Assembly: GCF_000265295.1 (NCBI RefSeq)
Contig: NC_018002.1
Coordinates: 2,170,001 to 2,234,000 of the forward strand
Length of the DNA: 64,000 bases
DNA from: Sulfurospirillum barnesii SES-3
GTDB lineage: Bacteria; Campylobacterota; Campylobacteria; Campylobacterales; Sulfurospirillaceae
Direction of reading: 5' to 3'
A model generated the notes under the pieces. The model worked only from the letters and a program-made list of their open reading frames with translations. It did no database searches and was not told the DNA's origin. The first letter of the stretch is position 1. Every line of letters starts with the position of its first letter. A program made the position numbers and the translations under genes. Shown piece after piece: positions 8,046 to 16,611 of the stretch.

Positions 8046-9719
8046 TTAATTTTTAGAAGAACTTTCCATATGGGCTTTAAACATCACTTTGGGTTTACAC
8101 TCTGCACAGCAATACAGTGTTCTAAGCTTCACTTCATCCCCCATAAAAAGAGGGGTCATGATGGCTGAAATTTTCTCCACGGCTTTGCGTGTCGCAAACT
8201 CTTTACCACACTCCACACAGGCAAACAGCTCATCGTGTGCCATAATGCGTTGTGAAAACCAGCTGGGTTTGAGATGAATTTCATCTTTTATTACATGTAA
8301 ACAATCCTTCTCAGGACAGGTCGCTTCACAATAGCCACAATTGGTACAAATAGAAGCGTTAAAACGCAGACTATTGTCTTCAGGATGTGCCGTTAGAGCT
8401 CTTACGTTACAGGCTCCCACACAGCTTAAACACAAGGTACAGTTACTCTCATTGATTTTAATATCACCATAATGCACATGCTCACCTGTTTTGACCACAC
8501 CCAAATCTTCGTCACCCACAAGATGTGCCAAACGTGCAGAAAAAACTTCACGCTTACGAAGTCCCTCTTCGTTGATGCCATAACAGCACTCAGGAATTGC
8601 CTCAAGGTTTTCAAAAATAGAGGCTAACTCGGTGGCATCTTCACACACATAAATGGCTTTTTTATGGTACTTTTTCTCAAATATTTCATTCAGGATGCGA
8701 ATAACGTCCCCCGTACCTTTAGAAATAAAATCGGTGTAAAAAATGATGGGATTGCCACTGGTTTGAAGTAAATTGAGCAGATGCGCCTCATGCAAATACT
8801 TCTCACCCTCAATCATCAAAGGAAGTATACCCTCACGCAAAGGAATATCAATCAAGCCTAAGTCCATTTTATTGGGAATAATAAGCGCAATACGCTCTTT
8901 AAAATGGCTACTCAAATGCGTAAACGCAAGGCGTGGCATCTGGGTATAATCAAGTGCGCCACTAGGACACACACTCACACAACCCCCACAGCCATGACAA
9001 TCAATGTGTGAAAAAACTAAATGCTTGGTTTCATCCTCTTTTAAAATAGCAACCGTTGGGCACACCTCCGCACACTTTCCACAAATCTCTTCTCGTCTCT
9101 CATGGTACTGGCAAATGGAAGGATCATAATTGATATAATTTTTGTAATGGTAAACGCCCGTATTTTCATGCAGTTTTTTTATTGCACCTGCTTTGCCAAT
9201 TTTTAATGGATCATACACACCGCTTTGCTTCATCGCAAAAACAGGTGCATTCCACCAAAGAATCTGATCACACTCGAGTTCAAGAAGCTCTCCCTCTTTT
9301 TTAAGCGTTACATGTAAAGCACCAATATGCCCATTGACATCCAAAATAAGGGAAGGAGAAAGCAACATCACCGTATACCCCTCAGCCATAAGGGTAGTTT
9401 TTAAGGTTTCATGCTCACTCTCATCGGTAACAATTAATACCTTTTTATCCACCTCTTGGGTGTAATCCATATCTTGAGCAAAATCAAATCCCACAGAGCG
9501 AATCGCATACAATTTTGTTATATTGGCTATTTTCTGGGCAATACTATCACGTGATTTTTCAAGATAAAAGTTGATTTCAGGCGCATACATAACCGCCTTA
9601 ACTTCAGGATGGTTGGAAACAAGGAAGTCTCTCTCACAGGGGCTTTTGACGACTTCTATCGTTTCATCAAGAGGAAAATCAATACCAACGGTATCGTAGA
9701 ATACGTACTCTTTTTGCAT
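8046..9719 (-). CDS. Polyferredoxin upstream of the fdh operon
   Basis: A 557-residue cytoplasmic-looking protein with several [4Fe-4S] motifs. About residues 210-270 contain CGKCAEVCP and CHGCGGCVSVCP; about 430-475 contain CTLCLSCVGAC and CTNCGYCEATCP. Near the C-terminus CVECGKEF and CCAECKP may form a zinc or Fe-S site. There is no signal peptide or membrane helix. Similar 4Fe-4S proteins accompany fdh genes in Wolinella and Campylobacter and may supply electrons or assist FDH maturation; the precise role is unknown. It is divergent from the binding-protein gene at 9913, with a ModE-like box between them at 9803-9827. Confidence 0.8.
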   Translation of the reverse strand: MQKEYVFYDTVGIDFPLDETIEVVKSPCERDFLVSNHPEVKAVMYAPEINFYLEKSRDSIAQKIANITKLYAIRSVGFDFAQDMDYTQEVDKKVLIVTDESEHETLKTTLMAEGYTVMLLSPSLILDVNGHIGALHVTLKKEGELLELECDQILWWNAPVFAMKQSGVYDPLKIGKAGAIKKLHENTGVYHYKNYINYDPSICQYHERREEICGKCAEVCPTVAILKEDETKHLVFSHIDCHGCGGCVSVCPSGALDYTQMPRLAFTHLSSHFKERIALIIPNKMDLGLIDIPLREGILPLMIEGEKYLHEAHLLNLLQTSGNPIIFYTDFISKGTGDVIRILNEIFEKKYHKKAIYVCEDATELASIFENLEAIPECCYGINEEGLRKREVFSARLAHLVGDEDLGVVKTGEHVHYGDIKINESNCTLCLSCVGACNVRALTAHPEDNSLRFNASICTNCGYCEATCPEKDCLHVIKDEIHLKPSWFSQRIMAHDELFACVECGKEFATRKAVEKISAIMTPLFMGDEVKLRTLYCCAECKPKVMFKAHMESSSKN

Positions 9720-9802
9720 GTGTGTCCATTAAGTGGTAAAATATAGTTTACCGAATTGTAAAATGATTTGGATTAAACAGTTCTTAATAATACAAAAAAA
9801 CT

Positions 9803-9827
9803 CGTTATATATTATAAAAATATAACG
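9803..9827. promoter_or_regulatory. Second ModE-like operator in a divergent promoter
   Basis: Arms CGTTATAT (9803-9810) and ATATAACG (9820-9827) are perfect inverted repeats nine bases apart, extended by AAACT/AGTTT to 13 bp per arm (9798-9832). The first 12 bases equal those of the site in front of modE. It lies between the polyferredoxin gene (minus) and the binding-protein/kinase/regulator/selAB string (plus), so molybdate or tungstate supply could control both. An A-run on the left gives it terminator-like form on the minus strand, but no minus-strand gene ends there. Confidence 0.6.
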
Positions 9828-9873
9828 AGTTTCGAAGCTTTTATTGCCTTAGCTTTCGTTAATCTTCTTCCGC

Positions 9874-9879
9874 TATAAT
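9874..9879 (+). promoter_or_regulatory. -10 box for the sensor-selAB gene string
   Basis: TATAAT 33 bases before the TTG start at 9913 and about 47 bases downstream of the ModE-like box. Confidence 0.5.
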
Positions 9880-9912
9880 GAAGCCTATTTCTTCTCAACA
9901 AGGTCGTCTATT

Positions 9913-11076
9913 TTGGTCAATAAAAATTTTCTGATTCTGAGCCTTACCCTACTTTTTTTTCTTATCTGCGGTGCTGTCTTTGCATACATCTCGCAAAAAA
10001 ATGAAAAAAACACCATTGTACTGGGAACATCTTTGCCCTTAAGTGGTATCAATTCTGACCTTGGGAGCGATATTGTTATCGGGGCAAATACCTATTTTAG
10101 CCATATTAATGCCAGAGGTGGCGTTCAAAATAAAAAAATTCAACTCATCCAATACGATGACAAATATGAACCTGAAAATACCCTGCAAAATACACTCAAA
10201 CTGATTCAAAAAGATGAAGCCTTTGCTCTTTTTGGTTTTGTTGGAACACCCACCGTTAAAAAAATTATGCCTCTGATTGCATACACACAAATTCCTTTTA
10301 TTGCGCCTTATACAGGGGCTTCTTTTTTGCGCTCGAGTGAGCATGAAAATATTGTGAATTTTCGAAGCTCCTACGCACAAGAGATGGACGCTTTGGTGGA
10401 GTATTTACATGTACAAAAAAAGATTACAAAATTTGCTATTTTTTATCAAAACGATGATTACGGTGAAGAAGGATATGTGGCACTAGCACAAGCCCTTGCC
10501 AAACGTAACCTTCAGCTCAGCTCTGAGGGAACGTACAAACGCAACACCCTCTCCATCCGCCACGCTGTCCATGAAATTGAAACCACAAAACCTGAAGTGA
10601 TTATTTTAGTAGGTGCGTACAAACCTACCGCACGTTTCATTGAAAAAGTCAAAAGCTCTTTTTCGTATCAACCGCTCTTTGCTCCTATCTCCTTTGTGAA
10701 TGCTAATGCGCTGATGCATGAACTAAAAGACAATGGGGAGAATATTCTTTTTTCGCAAATTATTCCTGCGTGTGATGATTTTTATTCCAAAGAGAGTGGT
10801 GAATACCGTAAGCTTTTAGCCTTTTATTATCCCCATGCCAAACCCTCGTTGGTGTCGTTTGAGAGTTACCTTGCCGCAAAAACGGTGGTGCATGCTTTGC
10901 AAAATATTCATGGCTCCATTACCCGTGACAAATTTTTGTTTCACCTAAAAAATCTTAATGGCAACACCTTAGATAGCATTCCCCTTGCCTATCGTAATTC
11001 GCAAATGCTCAATCAAGTCTACCTTTCACAGTATGTGCAAGGAAAATTTGAAACTATCCAGAAGTATGAATACTAA
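9913..11076 (+). CDS. Periplasmic Leu/Ile/Val-type ligand-binding protein, probable sensor component
   Basis: A 387-residue protein with an N-terminal membrane/signal segment (residues about 5-25) and a type I periplasmic binding fold (Peripla_BP_6): TIVLGTSLPLSG, GANTYFSHINARGGV, LFGFVGTPTVKKIMPL, and AIFYQNDDYGEEGYVAL are typical. It starts at TTG 9913 with AAGG upstream; there is no in-frame ATG nearby. No permease or ATPase gene follows; instead a histidine kinase and response regulator do. The likely role is therefore sensing a small ligand for the kinase rather than uptake. The stop overlaps the kinase start region. The ligand is unknown. Confidence 0.85.
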   Translation: MVNKNFLILSLTLLFFLICGAVFAYISQKNEKNTIVLGTSLPLSGINSDLGSDIVIGANTYFSHINARGGVQNKKIQLIQYDDKYEPENTLQNTLKLIQKDEAFALFGFVGTPTVKKIMPLIAYTQIPFIAPYTGASFLRSSEHENIVNFRSSYAQEMDALVEYLHVQKKITKFAIFYQNDDYGEEGYVALAQALAKRNLQLSSEGTYKRNTLSIRHAVHEIETTKPEVIILVGAYKPTARFIEKVKSSFSYQPLFAPISFVNANALMHELKDNGENILFSQIIPACDDFYSKESGEYRKLLAFYYPHAKPSLVSFESYLAAKTVVHALQNIHGSITRDKFLFHLKNLNGNTLDSIPLAYRNSQMLNQVYLSQYVQGKFETIQKYEY

Positions 11077-12700
11077 CATGAACCTTATTACGCTGATTAA
11101 CCATAAATTAGAAACGATTAAATTTTCTAACAAAACGAAAATTCTTATTGTCATTATCTTAAGCGGTATTATGACCATTGGCTTTTTAATGTTTGTCTCT
11201 ATTTTTGCTCTCAAATACGACTATGAGACCCTTTTTCAAAAGCACACCCAGCCGCAAGTGGATTTAGAAGAGATTAAAGATACATACCGTGTCAACATCA
11301 ACGAAACCTTACGGGATATACAAGAACATCAAATAAGCCATGAAGATGCGATAGAAGTGATTCAACTCGCACAACACATTACCCATAAACAGTGGGAACG
11401 CTACCAATACTCTATCAGTCATCATATTGGAGGATTGCCCTATTTTGCAAGCCGCTGGTTAAGTTTTTTTATTGTAGGCCCTACACTGCCTGAAAAAACG
11501 CTCTTTCAGCAAGGAATCATTGAAAAAATCAACAGTAAAATGTACGACCTCGATCGCAAGATGAATACCATGCTTGATTTTCTTCACCACAAAACCCTTG
11601 AAAAAGAGATGTGGATTATTGATGAGATTATGCTAGAGACCAACTCGGTCAATATCTACCTCTCAAGCCTGATTACGACACATTTAAAACAATCCATCAC
11701 AGAAAAGCAAATTAACGATAGGCTCTTTCAAACCAGTACGTTTATGCTTATTTTTCTTATTGGGCTCATCTTCTTTTTCATCTCTATGGTCCTTTTTATT
11801 ATTATCAAACATTTTGAAAATCTCAACCACTACTTACAAGAGAATATCTCCCTTAAAACCAAAGAGCTACGCATGCTCAATGACTCACTAGAACAGCGTA
11901 TTAAAAAAGAGGTGGAAAACAGCCGTAAAAAAGACAACATTATGTTTCAACAAGCCCGTCTTGCAAGTCTAGGAGAGATGCTTCAAAACATAGCCCATCA
12001 ATGGAGGCAGCCGCTTGGCTCTTTGATGATGATTATTCAAAGTTTTGAGAGTAAATTTTTAGCCAAAAAACTGAGCGAAGAGTTTGTAACTAGCCGTGTG
12101 GCAGATGCGCAAATGCTCGCACAAAACATGTCCGATACCCTAGAGGATTTTCGTACCTTTTTTAATCCCAACAAAAGTAAAAAAGAGTGCTCTCTAAAAG
12201 ACGTGGTTCAAAAATCCATTGAACTCTCAAAGTATCAATTAGAACGTGAAGAGATTCACTTACAATTTTTCATTAAAGAAGATTTACGCTTTTTTGCCTT
12301 TAAAAATGAGCTGATTCATGTCCTTTTAAACCTCATTGGAAATTCCAAAGATGTCCTCGCAACCAAAACGGAATTGGAGATGAAAATTATTCATATTATT
12401 GCCAGAGAGAGTCAAGATGCGATTTATGTCAATGTCATTGACAACGGAGGAGGCATAAAAAGTGATATTATTCCTAAAGTCTTTGATCCTTACTTTACAA
12501 CCAAACACAAAAGTGTTGGCACAGGCATTGGACTGTTTATGTCAAAACAGATGGTTGAAAAACATATGAACGGCGAAATTACATGTAAAAATATTCGCCA
12601 TAAATTGGGAACAAAAAAACTGTGGACGTGTGCAATGTTTACTATTACCATCCCTAAAAAAAATGACTCTACCTATGAGGATAACCATGAACAAGCGTAA
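11066..12700 (+). CDS. Membrane sensor histidine kinase
   Basis: About 544 residues. The first helix (KILIVIILSGIMTIGFLMF) and a second near residue 220-240 (FMLIFLIGLIFFFISMVLF) enclose a periplasmic domain of about 180 residues. A coiled coil leads into the H-box NIAHQWRQPL, of the HQWRQPL type common in Campylobacterota, and the ATPase domain with NGGGIKSDI and GTGIGLFMSKQM. The start is either ATG 11066, overlapping the upstream gene by 11 bases, or ATG 11078 just after its stop; neither has a strong ribosome binding site. With the neighbouring binding protein and regulator it forms a three-part sensory unit. Confidence 0.88.
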   Translation: MNTNMNLITLINHKLETIKFSNKTKILIVIILSGIMTIGFLMFVSIFALKYDYETLFQKHTQPQVDLEEIKDTYRVNINETLRDIQEHQISHEDAIEVIQLAQHITHKQWERYQYSISHHIGGLPYFASRWLSFFIVGPTLPEKTLFQQGIIEKINSKMYDLDRKMNTMLDFLHHKTLEKEMWIIDEIMLETNSVNIYLSSLITTHLKQSITEKQINDRLFQTSTFMLIFLIGLIFFFISMVLFIIIKHFENLNHYLQENISLKTKELRMLNDSLEQRIKKEVENSRKKDNIMFQQARLASLGEMLQNIAHQWRQPLGSLMMIIQSFESKFLAKKLSEEFVTSRVADAQMLAQNMSDTLEDFRTFFNPNKSKKECSLKDVVQKSIELSKYQLEREEIHLQFFIKEDLRFFAFKNELIHVLLNLIGNSKDVLATKTELEMKIIHIIARESQDAIYVNVIDNGGGIKSDIIPKVFDPYFTTKHKSVGTGIGLFMSKQMVEKHMNGEITCKNIRHKLGTKKLWTCAMFTITIPKKNDSTYEDNHEQA

Positions 12701-13361
12701 TTTTGAATTGCTAGGAAGCTTTAGCGTCCTTTACATTGAAGATGAGGCGGATTTGCGTAAACATACCACCTCCATTTTGGAAGATTTTGTCAAAATCATC
12801 TATCCTGTATCGAGCATTGATGAGGCCTTAGAGGTGATTAAAAATGAAAGAGTGGATGTGATTATTGCGGATATTCATTTGCGTCACAGCAATGGGCTGG
12901 ATTTTTTACGTAAGCTCAAACAAGAATTAGAGTTAGAAATTCCCTCCATTGTCACCACTGCCTTTAGTGACACCGAGTACTTGCTTGATGCGATTAAATT
13001 ACGTGTGGATAACTACCTCATTAAACCTGTGAACATCAAAGAGCTTTTAAACTCTCTGCACGATGTTCTGCTTCCTAAAATTCAAGCCAAAGAGATTGAG
13101 CGCTCCTATAACATCATCAAAACCATCTCCGCTGTGACCGATAGCAAGCAGGTGGAAATTATTCGTTTTATCATTAAAAATCTTGACCATGAAAATATGC
13201 TCAATTACTCGTACAGCGAAATCATGGAACAAGTTGATGTCAGTAAACCCACCGTGATTAAACTCTTTAAACAACTAGGCGATCAAGGTATTTTGACGAA
13301 GATTCAAAACAAAAAATACCACTTTAATGAAACAAACCTTCCCTTACCAGGAGATATATGA
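12687..13361 (+). CDS. Response regulator with receiver and winged-helix output
   Basis: A 224-residue protein. The receiver (about 8-125) has the acidic pair in YIEDEADL, the phospho-acceptor Asp in VIIADIHLRHSNG and Lys in YLIKPVN. The C-terminal part (about 135-215) ends with a helix-turn-helix/wing, SEIMEQVDVSKPTVIKLFKQLGDQGIL. The ATG at 12687 has GAGG seven bases upstream and lies inside the 3' end of the kinase gene, so the two are translationally coupled. Its own stop overlaps the selA start by four bases. It may regulate fdh or selenium genes, but this is inferred only from position. Confidence 0.88.
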   Translation: MNKRNFELLGSFSVLYIEDEADLRKHTTSILEDFVKIIYPVSSIDEALEVIKNERVDVIIADIHLRHSNGLDFLRKLKQELELEIPSIVTTAFSDTEYLLDAIKLRVDNYLIKPVNIKELLNSLHDVLLPKIQAKEIERSYNIIKTISAVTDSKQVEIIRFIIKNLDHENMLNYSYSEIMEQVDVSKPTVIKLFKQLGDQGILTKIQNKKYHFNETNLPLPGDI

Positions 13362-14695
13362 AGACCCTAAGAATGCTACCTAAAATTGATAAATGCCTCA
13401 GCCATCCACGCTTTGAGGGGTGCAATCCTGCGTTAGTCATGAAGCTAGCACGCACGCATATTGAAGCCTTGCGCGAGGCACTCTTAAACAAAGAAATTGA
13501 ACACTTTGATGAAACGGCGTTGATGGAGGAGATCAAAACAGCCTACGATGCGCTTTTTGAGCCTTCGCTTAAACCGCTTATCAATGCCACAGGCGTTATT
13601 TTGCACACCAATATGGGCAGAAGCCTTATTTCTAAAACCTTGCTTGAACGTGCCAGTGCGGTCATTTGCAACTACTCAAACCTTGAGTACAATCTTGAAG
13701 AGGGGTGTCGAGGCGAACGCTATGAGCATGTAAGCGTACACCTTAAAACACTTTTGGGCGTAGAAGATGTGCTGGTGGTCAACAACAACGCATCGGCTGT
13801 TTTTCTCATTTTAAACACCTTTGCCAAACAAAAAGAAGTCGTCGTCTCACGAGGTGAATTGGTCGAAATTGGAGGGAGTTTTCGTATTCCTGAAGTGATG
13901 AAACACAGCGGTGCGCTTTTGTGCGAAGTGGGAGCAACCAATAAAACAAAAAAACGTGATTATGAAAACGCTATTAATGAAAACACGGTGATGCTTATGA
14001 AAGTGCACCAGTCCAACTTCTCCATTGAGGGGTTTAGTGAAGCGGTTGCGTATGAGGAGATTAAAGCGCTTGCAAGCCAACACGCCCTCTTAGACTACTA
14101 TGACCTTGGCAGTGGCTATCTTCCAAAACTCCCTTACAATCTAGGAGTCCGTGAGCACTCCTTAGGCGAAATTCTTACATGTAATCCCTCCCTCATTAGT
14201 TTTAGTGGCGATAAACTCTTTGGCAGTGTGCAAGCAGGCATTATTGCAGGGCGTGCGGATTTGATTGAAAAACTCAAACAAAACCAACTCTTACGCATGC
14301 TTCGAGTCGATAAAATAACGCTCTGCCTTTTAGAAGAGAGCATTAAAGCCTACCTCAAAGAGGAGTGGGAGAGTATTCCTACCTTGTGGCTACTCTTTCG
14401 CAGTGTTGAAGAGCTCAGCCAAAGAGCCTTACATGTAAAAGAGGCGGTTGGCGAAAATAGCTGTGAAATCGTGCACAGTGACACCTATATGGGAGGCGGA
14501 ACACTTCCTAATCGCAAGTTTCCTACCATTGCCTTACATGTAAAAGGAAAAGCGACCCTTTTGGAGAAAAAATTTCGTGAAAAATTGGTCATTGGGCGCA
14601 TTGAAGAGGATAAATTTTTACTCGATTTTCGCACCATTCTTCCACAGAATGAATCGCATGTGATTGCCATCATTAAACAGATTATAGGACATTAA
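13358..14695 (+). CDS. selA: L-seryl-tRNA(Sec) selenium transferase
   Basis: A 445-residue PLP enzyme converting seryl-tRNA(Sec) to selenocysteyl-tRNA(Sec) with selenophosphate. The N-terminal region and NATGVILHTNMGRSLI, followed by CNYSNLEYNLEEGCRGERY, match SelA. The PLP lysine is in SFSGDKLFGSVQAG (about residues 280-293). Length is normal. It overlaps the response-regulator stop by ATGA and abuts selB, so the trio-plus-selAB string is probably one operon. It contains three TTACATGTAA palindromes (14175, 14429, 14534). Its local substrate pathway is FdhA at 4715-7576. Confidence 0.95.
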   Translation: MKTLRMLPKIDKCLSHPRFEGCNPALVMKLARTHIEALREALLNKEIEHFDETALMEEIKTAYDALFEPSLKPLINATGVILHTNMGRSLISKTLLERASAVICNYSNLEYNLEEGCRGERYEHVSVHLKTLLGVEDVLVVNNNASAVFLILNTFAKQKEVVVSRGELVEIGGSFRIPEVMKHSGALLCEVGATNKTKKRDYENAINENTVMLMKVHQSNFSIEGFSEAVAYEEIKALASQHALLDYYDLGSGYLPKLPYNLGVREHSLGEILTCNPSLISFSGDKLFGSVQAGIIAGRADLIEKLKQNQLLRMLRVDKITLCLLEESIKAYLKEEWESIPTLWLLFRSVEELSQRALHVKEAVGENSCEIVHSDTYMGGGTLPNRKFPTIALHVKGKATLLEKKFREKLVIGRIEEDKFLLDFRTILPQNESHVIAIIKQIIGH

Positions 14696-16531
14696 ATGGA
14701 GTATAGTATTGTAGGAACCGCAGGTCATGTTGACCATGGAAAAACCGCACTCATCACTGCACTTACAGGCTTTGAGGGCGATAGCTTAGAAGAGGAAAAA
14801 CGCCGAGGCATTACTATCAATCTAAGCTTTTCTTCCATGCAAAACGAAGCAAAAAACGTCGCTTTCATTGATGTTCCAGGACACGAAAAGCTTTTAAAAA
14901 ACATGATTGCAGGGGCTTTTGGTTTTGATGCCAGCTTGGTGGTGGTTGATGCCAACGAGGGTCTTATGCCCCAAAGTAAAGAGCATTTAGAGATTTTAAA
15001 TCTTTTACATGTAACAAATATTATCATCGCACTCACCAAAAAAGACCTTGCCAGCGATGCGGTCATAGAAGAGCGTAAATTTGAAATCATTGAGCATTTT
15101 AAAACCCTCAAAAACCTTCACTTAGTGGAGATTATTCCTGTGAGTATTTATGAGCCAAATTCTATTTTAAAACTTAAAAATGCCCTTTTCGCCCTCCCCA
15201 TTATCCCTAAAAAAAGCAATGGACTCTTTCGCTACTATGTAGACAGAAGCTTCTCGATTGCAGGGGCAGGAACGGTGGTAACAGGAACCGTGCTCGATGG
15301 AAGCATTAAAGTGGGTGAGAAAATTTACGCCCCAGAACTTGAAAAAGAGTTCCTTATTCGTAACCTTCAAGTACACGACCACGATGTAGAATCTGCTTAT
15401 GCGTCCCAGCGTACTGCCATCAACCTTCAAAGTGCTCAAAAAACCTCTTTTGAAAAAGGGGCACTCTTATGTAAAAAAGGCTACATACGAGGTTTTGATA
15501 GTGCCGACGTCTGGCTAGAGAGCATTGGTGGGCACAGCCTCAAACACAACAGCACTGTTATTGTGTATGTGGGAACCAAACAGGTGGAAGCACGTATTCT
15601 TTTTTACGAAACCGAAGAATCGGCTCCCTCTGGCTATGCCAAATTGCAATTTAAACAAACCCTCTTTTTAGTGCACGATGAGCCCTTTATTCTTTGTGCA
15701 CGTGGTCGAACCATTGGAGGTGGACGTGTACTAAACCCCATCAACGACCCCATGAAAAAGAGACTCAAACTCGAGCTACTCAAAGCCCTTGATACCAAAG
15801 CGTATCAAAGAGCCTTTACTATTTTAGTCGGTATGCACAAACACGGATTTGGGCTTATCTCCTCCAACCAACGCTTTGGACTCAACCATGATGAGGCCAT
15901 TGCTATTGCACGGGAGATGGAGCATGTTTTTGTCGATGAAAAAGGCTTAGTGCTTTACCCTCTTGAGGTAGAACACGAATTAGAAACCATTATTCGAGGA
16001 ATTTATGCAAAAAACAGCTATGCCCTACTCTCTGCTACGTCTCTCTCCCTCAAACTCAAATGGGCAAGTGCGCTCTTTATTGAACATGTGCTTAAAAAAC
16101 TCAGTACTGAGGGAATGCTCAGCTTTTTAAACGGTGTCTATAAAAATGCACATATTGACATTGACAACCTTGAAACACTCATTGAAGAGAGGATTTATGG
16201 CATTTTACAACAAGGTGAATTTACGCCAGATGCGCCTTATAATATCTACGATGATTTAGACATTGACCGTAAAATGGGCGATGATGCACTTAAAAGCCTC
16301 ACCCGTGCTAAAAAAGTGGTACGCCTAGAACACAATCTTTTTGTGACAACAACAGCGCTCAGTGCGATGATGGCTCATGTACGCGAGATTATGCGCAAAG
16401 AAAACGGCATTGAGATTAAAAATTTTAAAGAACACTTCGATATGAGCCGAAAATACTTAGTCGCCTACCTTGATTACCTCGATAATTTTGACGATGTGAA
16501 AAAAGAGGGAAACCGTCGTGTTCTTCTCTAG
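14696..16531 (+). CDS. selB: Selenocysteine-specific elongation factor
   Basis: A 611-residue GTPase that delivers Sec-tRNA(Sec) to UGA codons marked by a SECIS. G1 is GHVDHGKT (10-17), followed by the switch region RRGITINLSF, DVPGHEKLLKNMIAGA and TKKD. EF-Tu-like beta barrels follow, then a C-terminal set of winged-helix repeats (about 340-611) that bind the SECIS hairpin. It starts directly after the selA stop with no spacer. Length and layout are normal. One TTACATGTAA palindrome lies at 15005. Confidence 0.95.
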   Translation: MEYSIVGTAGHVDHGKTALITALTGFEGDSLEEEKRRGITINLSFSSMQNEAKNVAFIDVPGHEKLLKNMIAGAFGFDASLVVVDANEGLMPQSKEHLEILNLLHVTNIIIALTKKDLASDAVIEERKFEIIEHFKTLKNLHLVEIIPVSIYEPNSILKLKNALFALPIIPKKSNGLFRYYVDRSFSIAGAGTVVTGTVLDGSIKVGEKIYAPELEKEFLIRNLQVHDHDVESAYASQRTAINLQSAQKTSFEKGALLCKKGYIRGFDSADVWLESIGGHSLKHNSTVIVYVGTKQVEARILFYETEESAPSGYAKLQFKQTLFLVHDEPFILCARGRTIGGGRVLNPINDPMKKRLKLELLKALDTKAYQRAFTILVGMHKHGFGLISSNQRFGLNHDEAIAIAREMEHVFVDEKGLVLYPLEVEHELETIIRGIYAKNSYALLSATSLSLKLKWASALFIEHVLKKLSTEGMLSFLNGVYKNAHIDIDNLETLIEERIYGILQQGEFTPDAPYNIYDDLDIDRKMGDDALKSLTRAKKVVRLEHNLFVTTTALSAMMAHVREIMRKENGIEIKNFKEHFDMSRKYLVAYLDYLDNFDDVKKEGNRRVLL

Positions 16532-16580
16532 GTTAGTGCCCGCTGCATTAACCTCTTTTTTCTCGCTGATGAAATTCGTG

Positions 16581-16586
16581 TATAAT
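16581..16586 (+). promoter_or_regulatory. -10 box upstream of the DUF234 gene
   Basis: TATAAT with a TG one base upstream (GTGTATAAT), 26 bases before the ATG at 16612. Confidence 0.5.
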
Positions 16587-16611
16587 GGCATAAAATCATC
16601 AAAGGCTTTTT

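Noticed and set aside
9798-9832. The 13-bp inverted repeat as a minus-strand terminator
   Set aside because: It has a T-run on that strand but no minus-strand gene ends there, and its match to the site before modE favours an operator.
10405-10414. TTACATGTAC and similar near matches (also near 40802 and 45033) as further palindrome copies
   Set aside because: They differ from the 10-bp consensus by one or more bases and were left out of the count.
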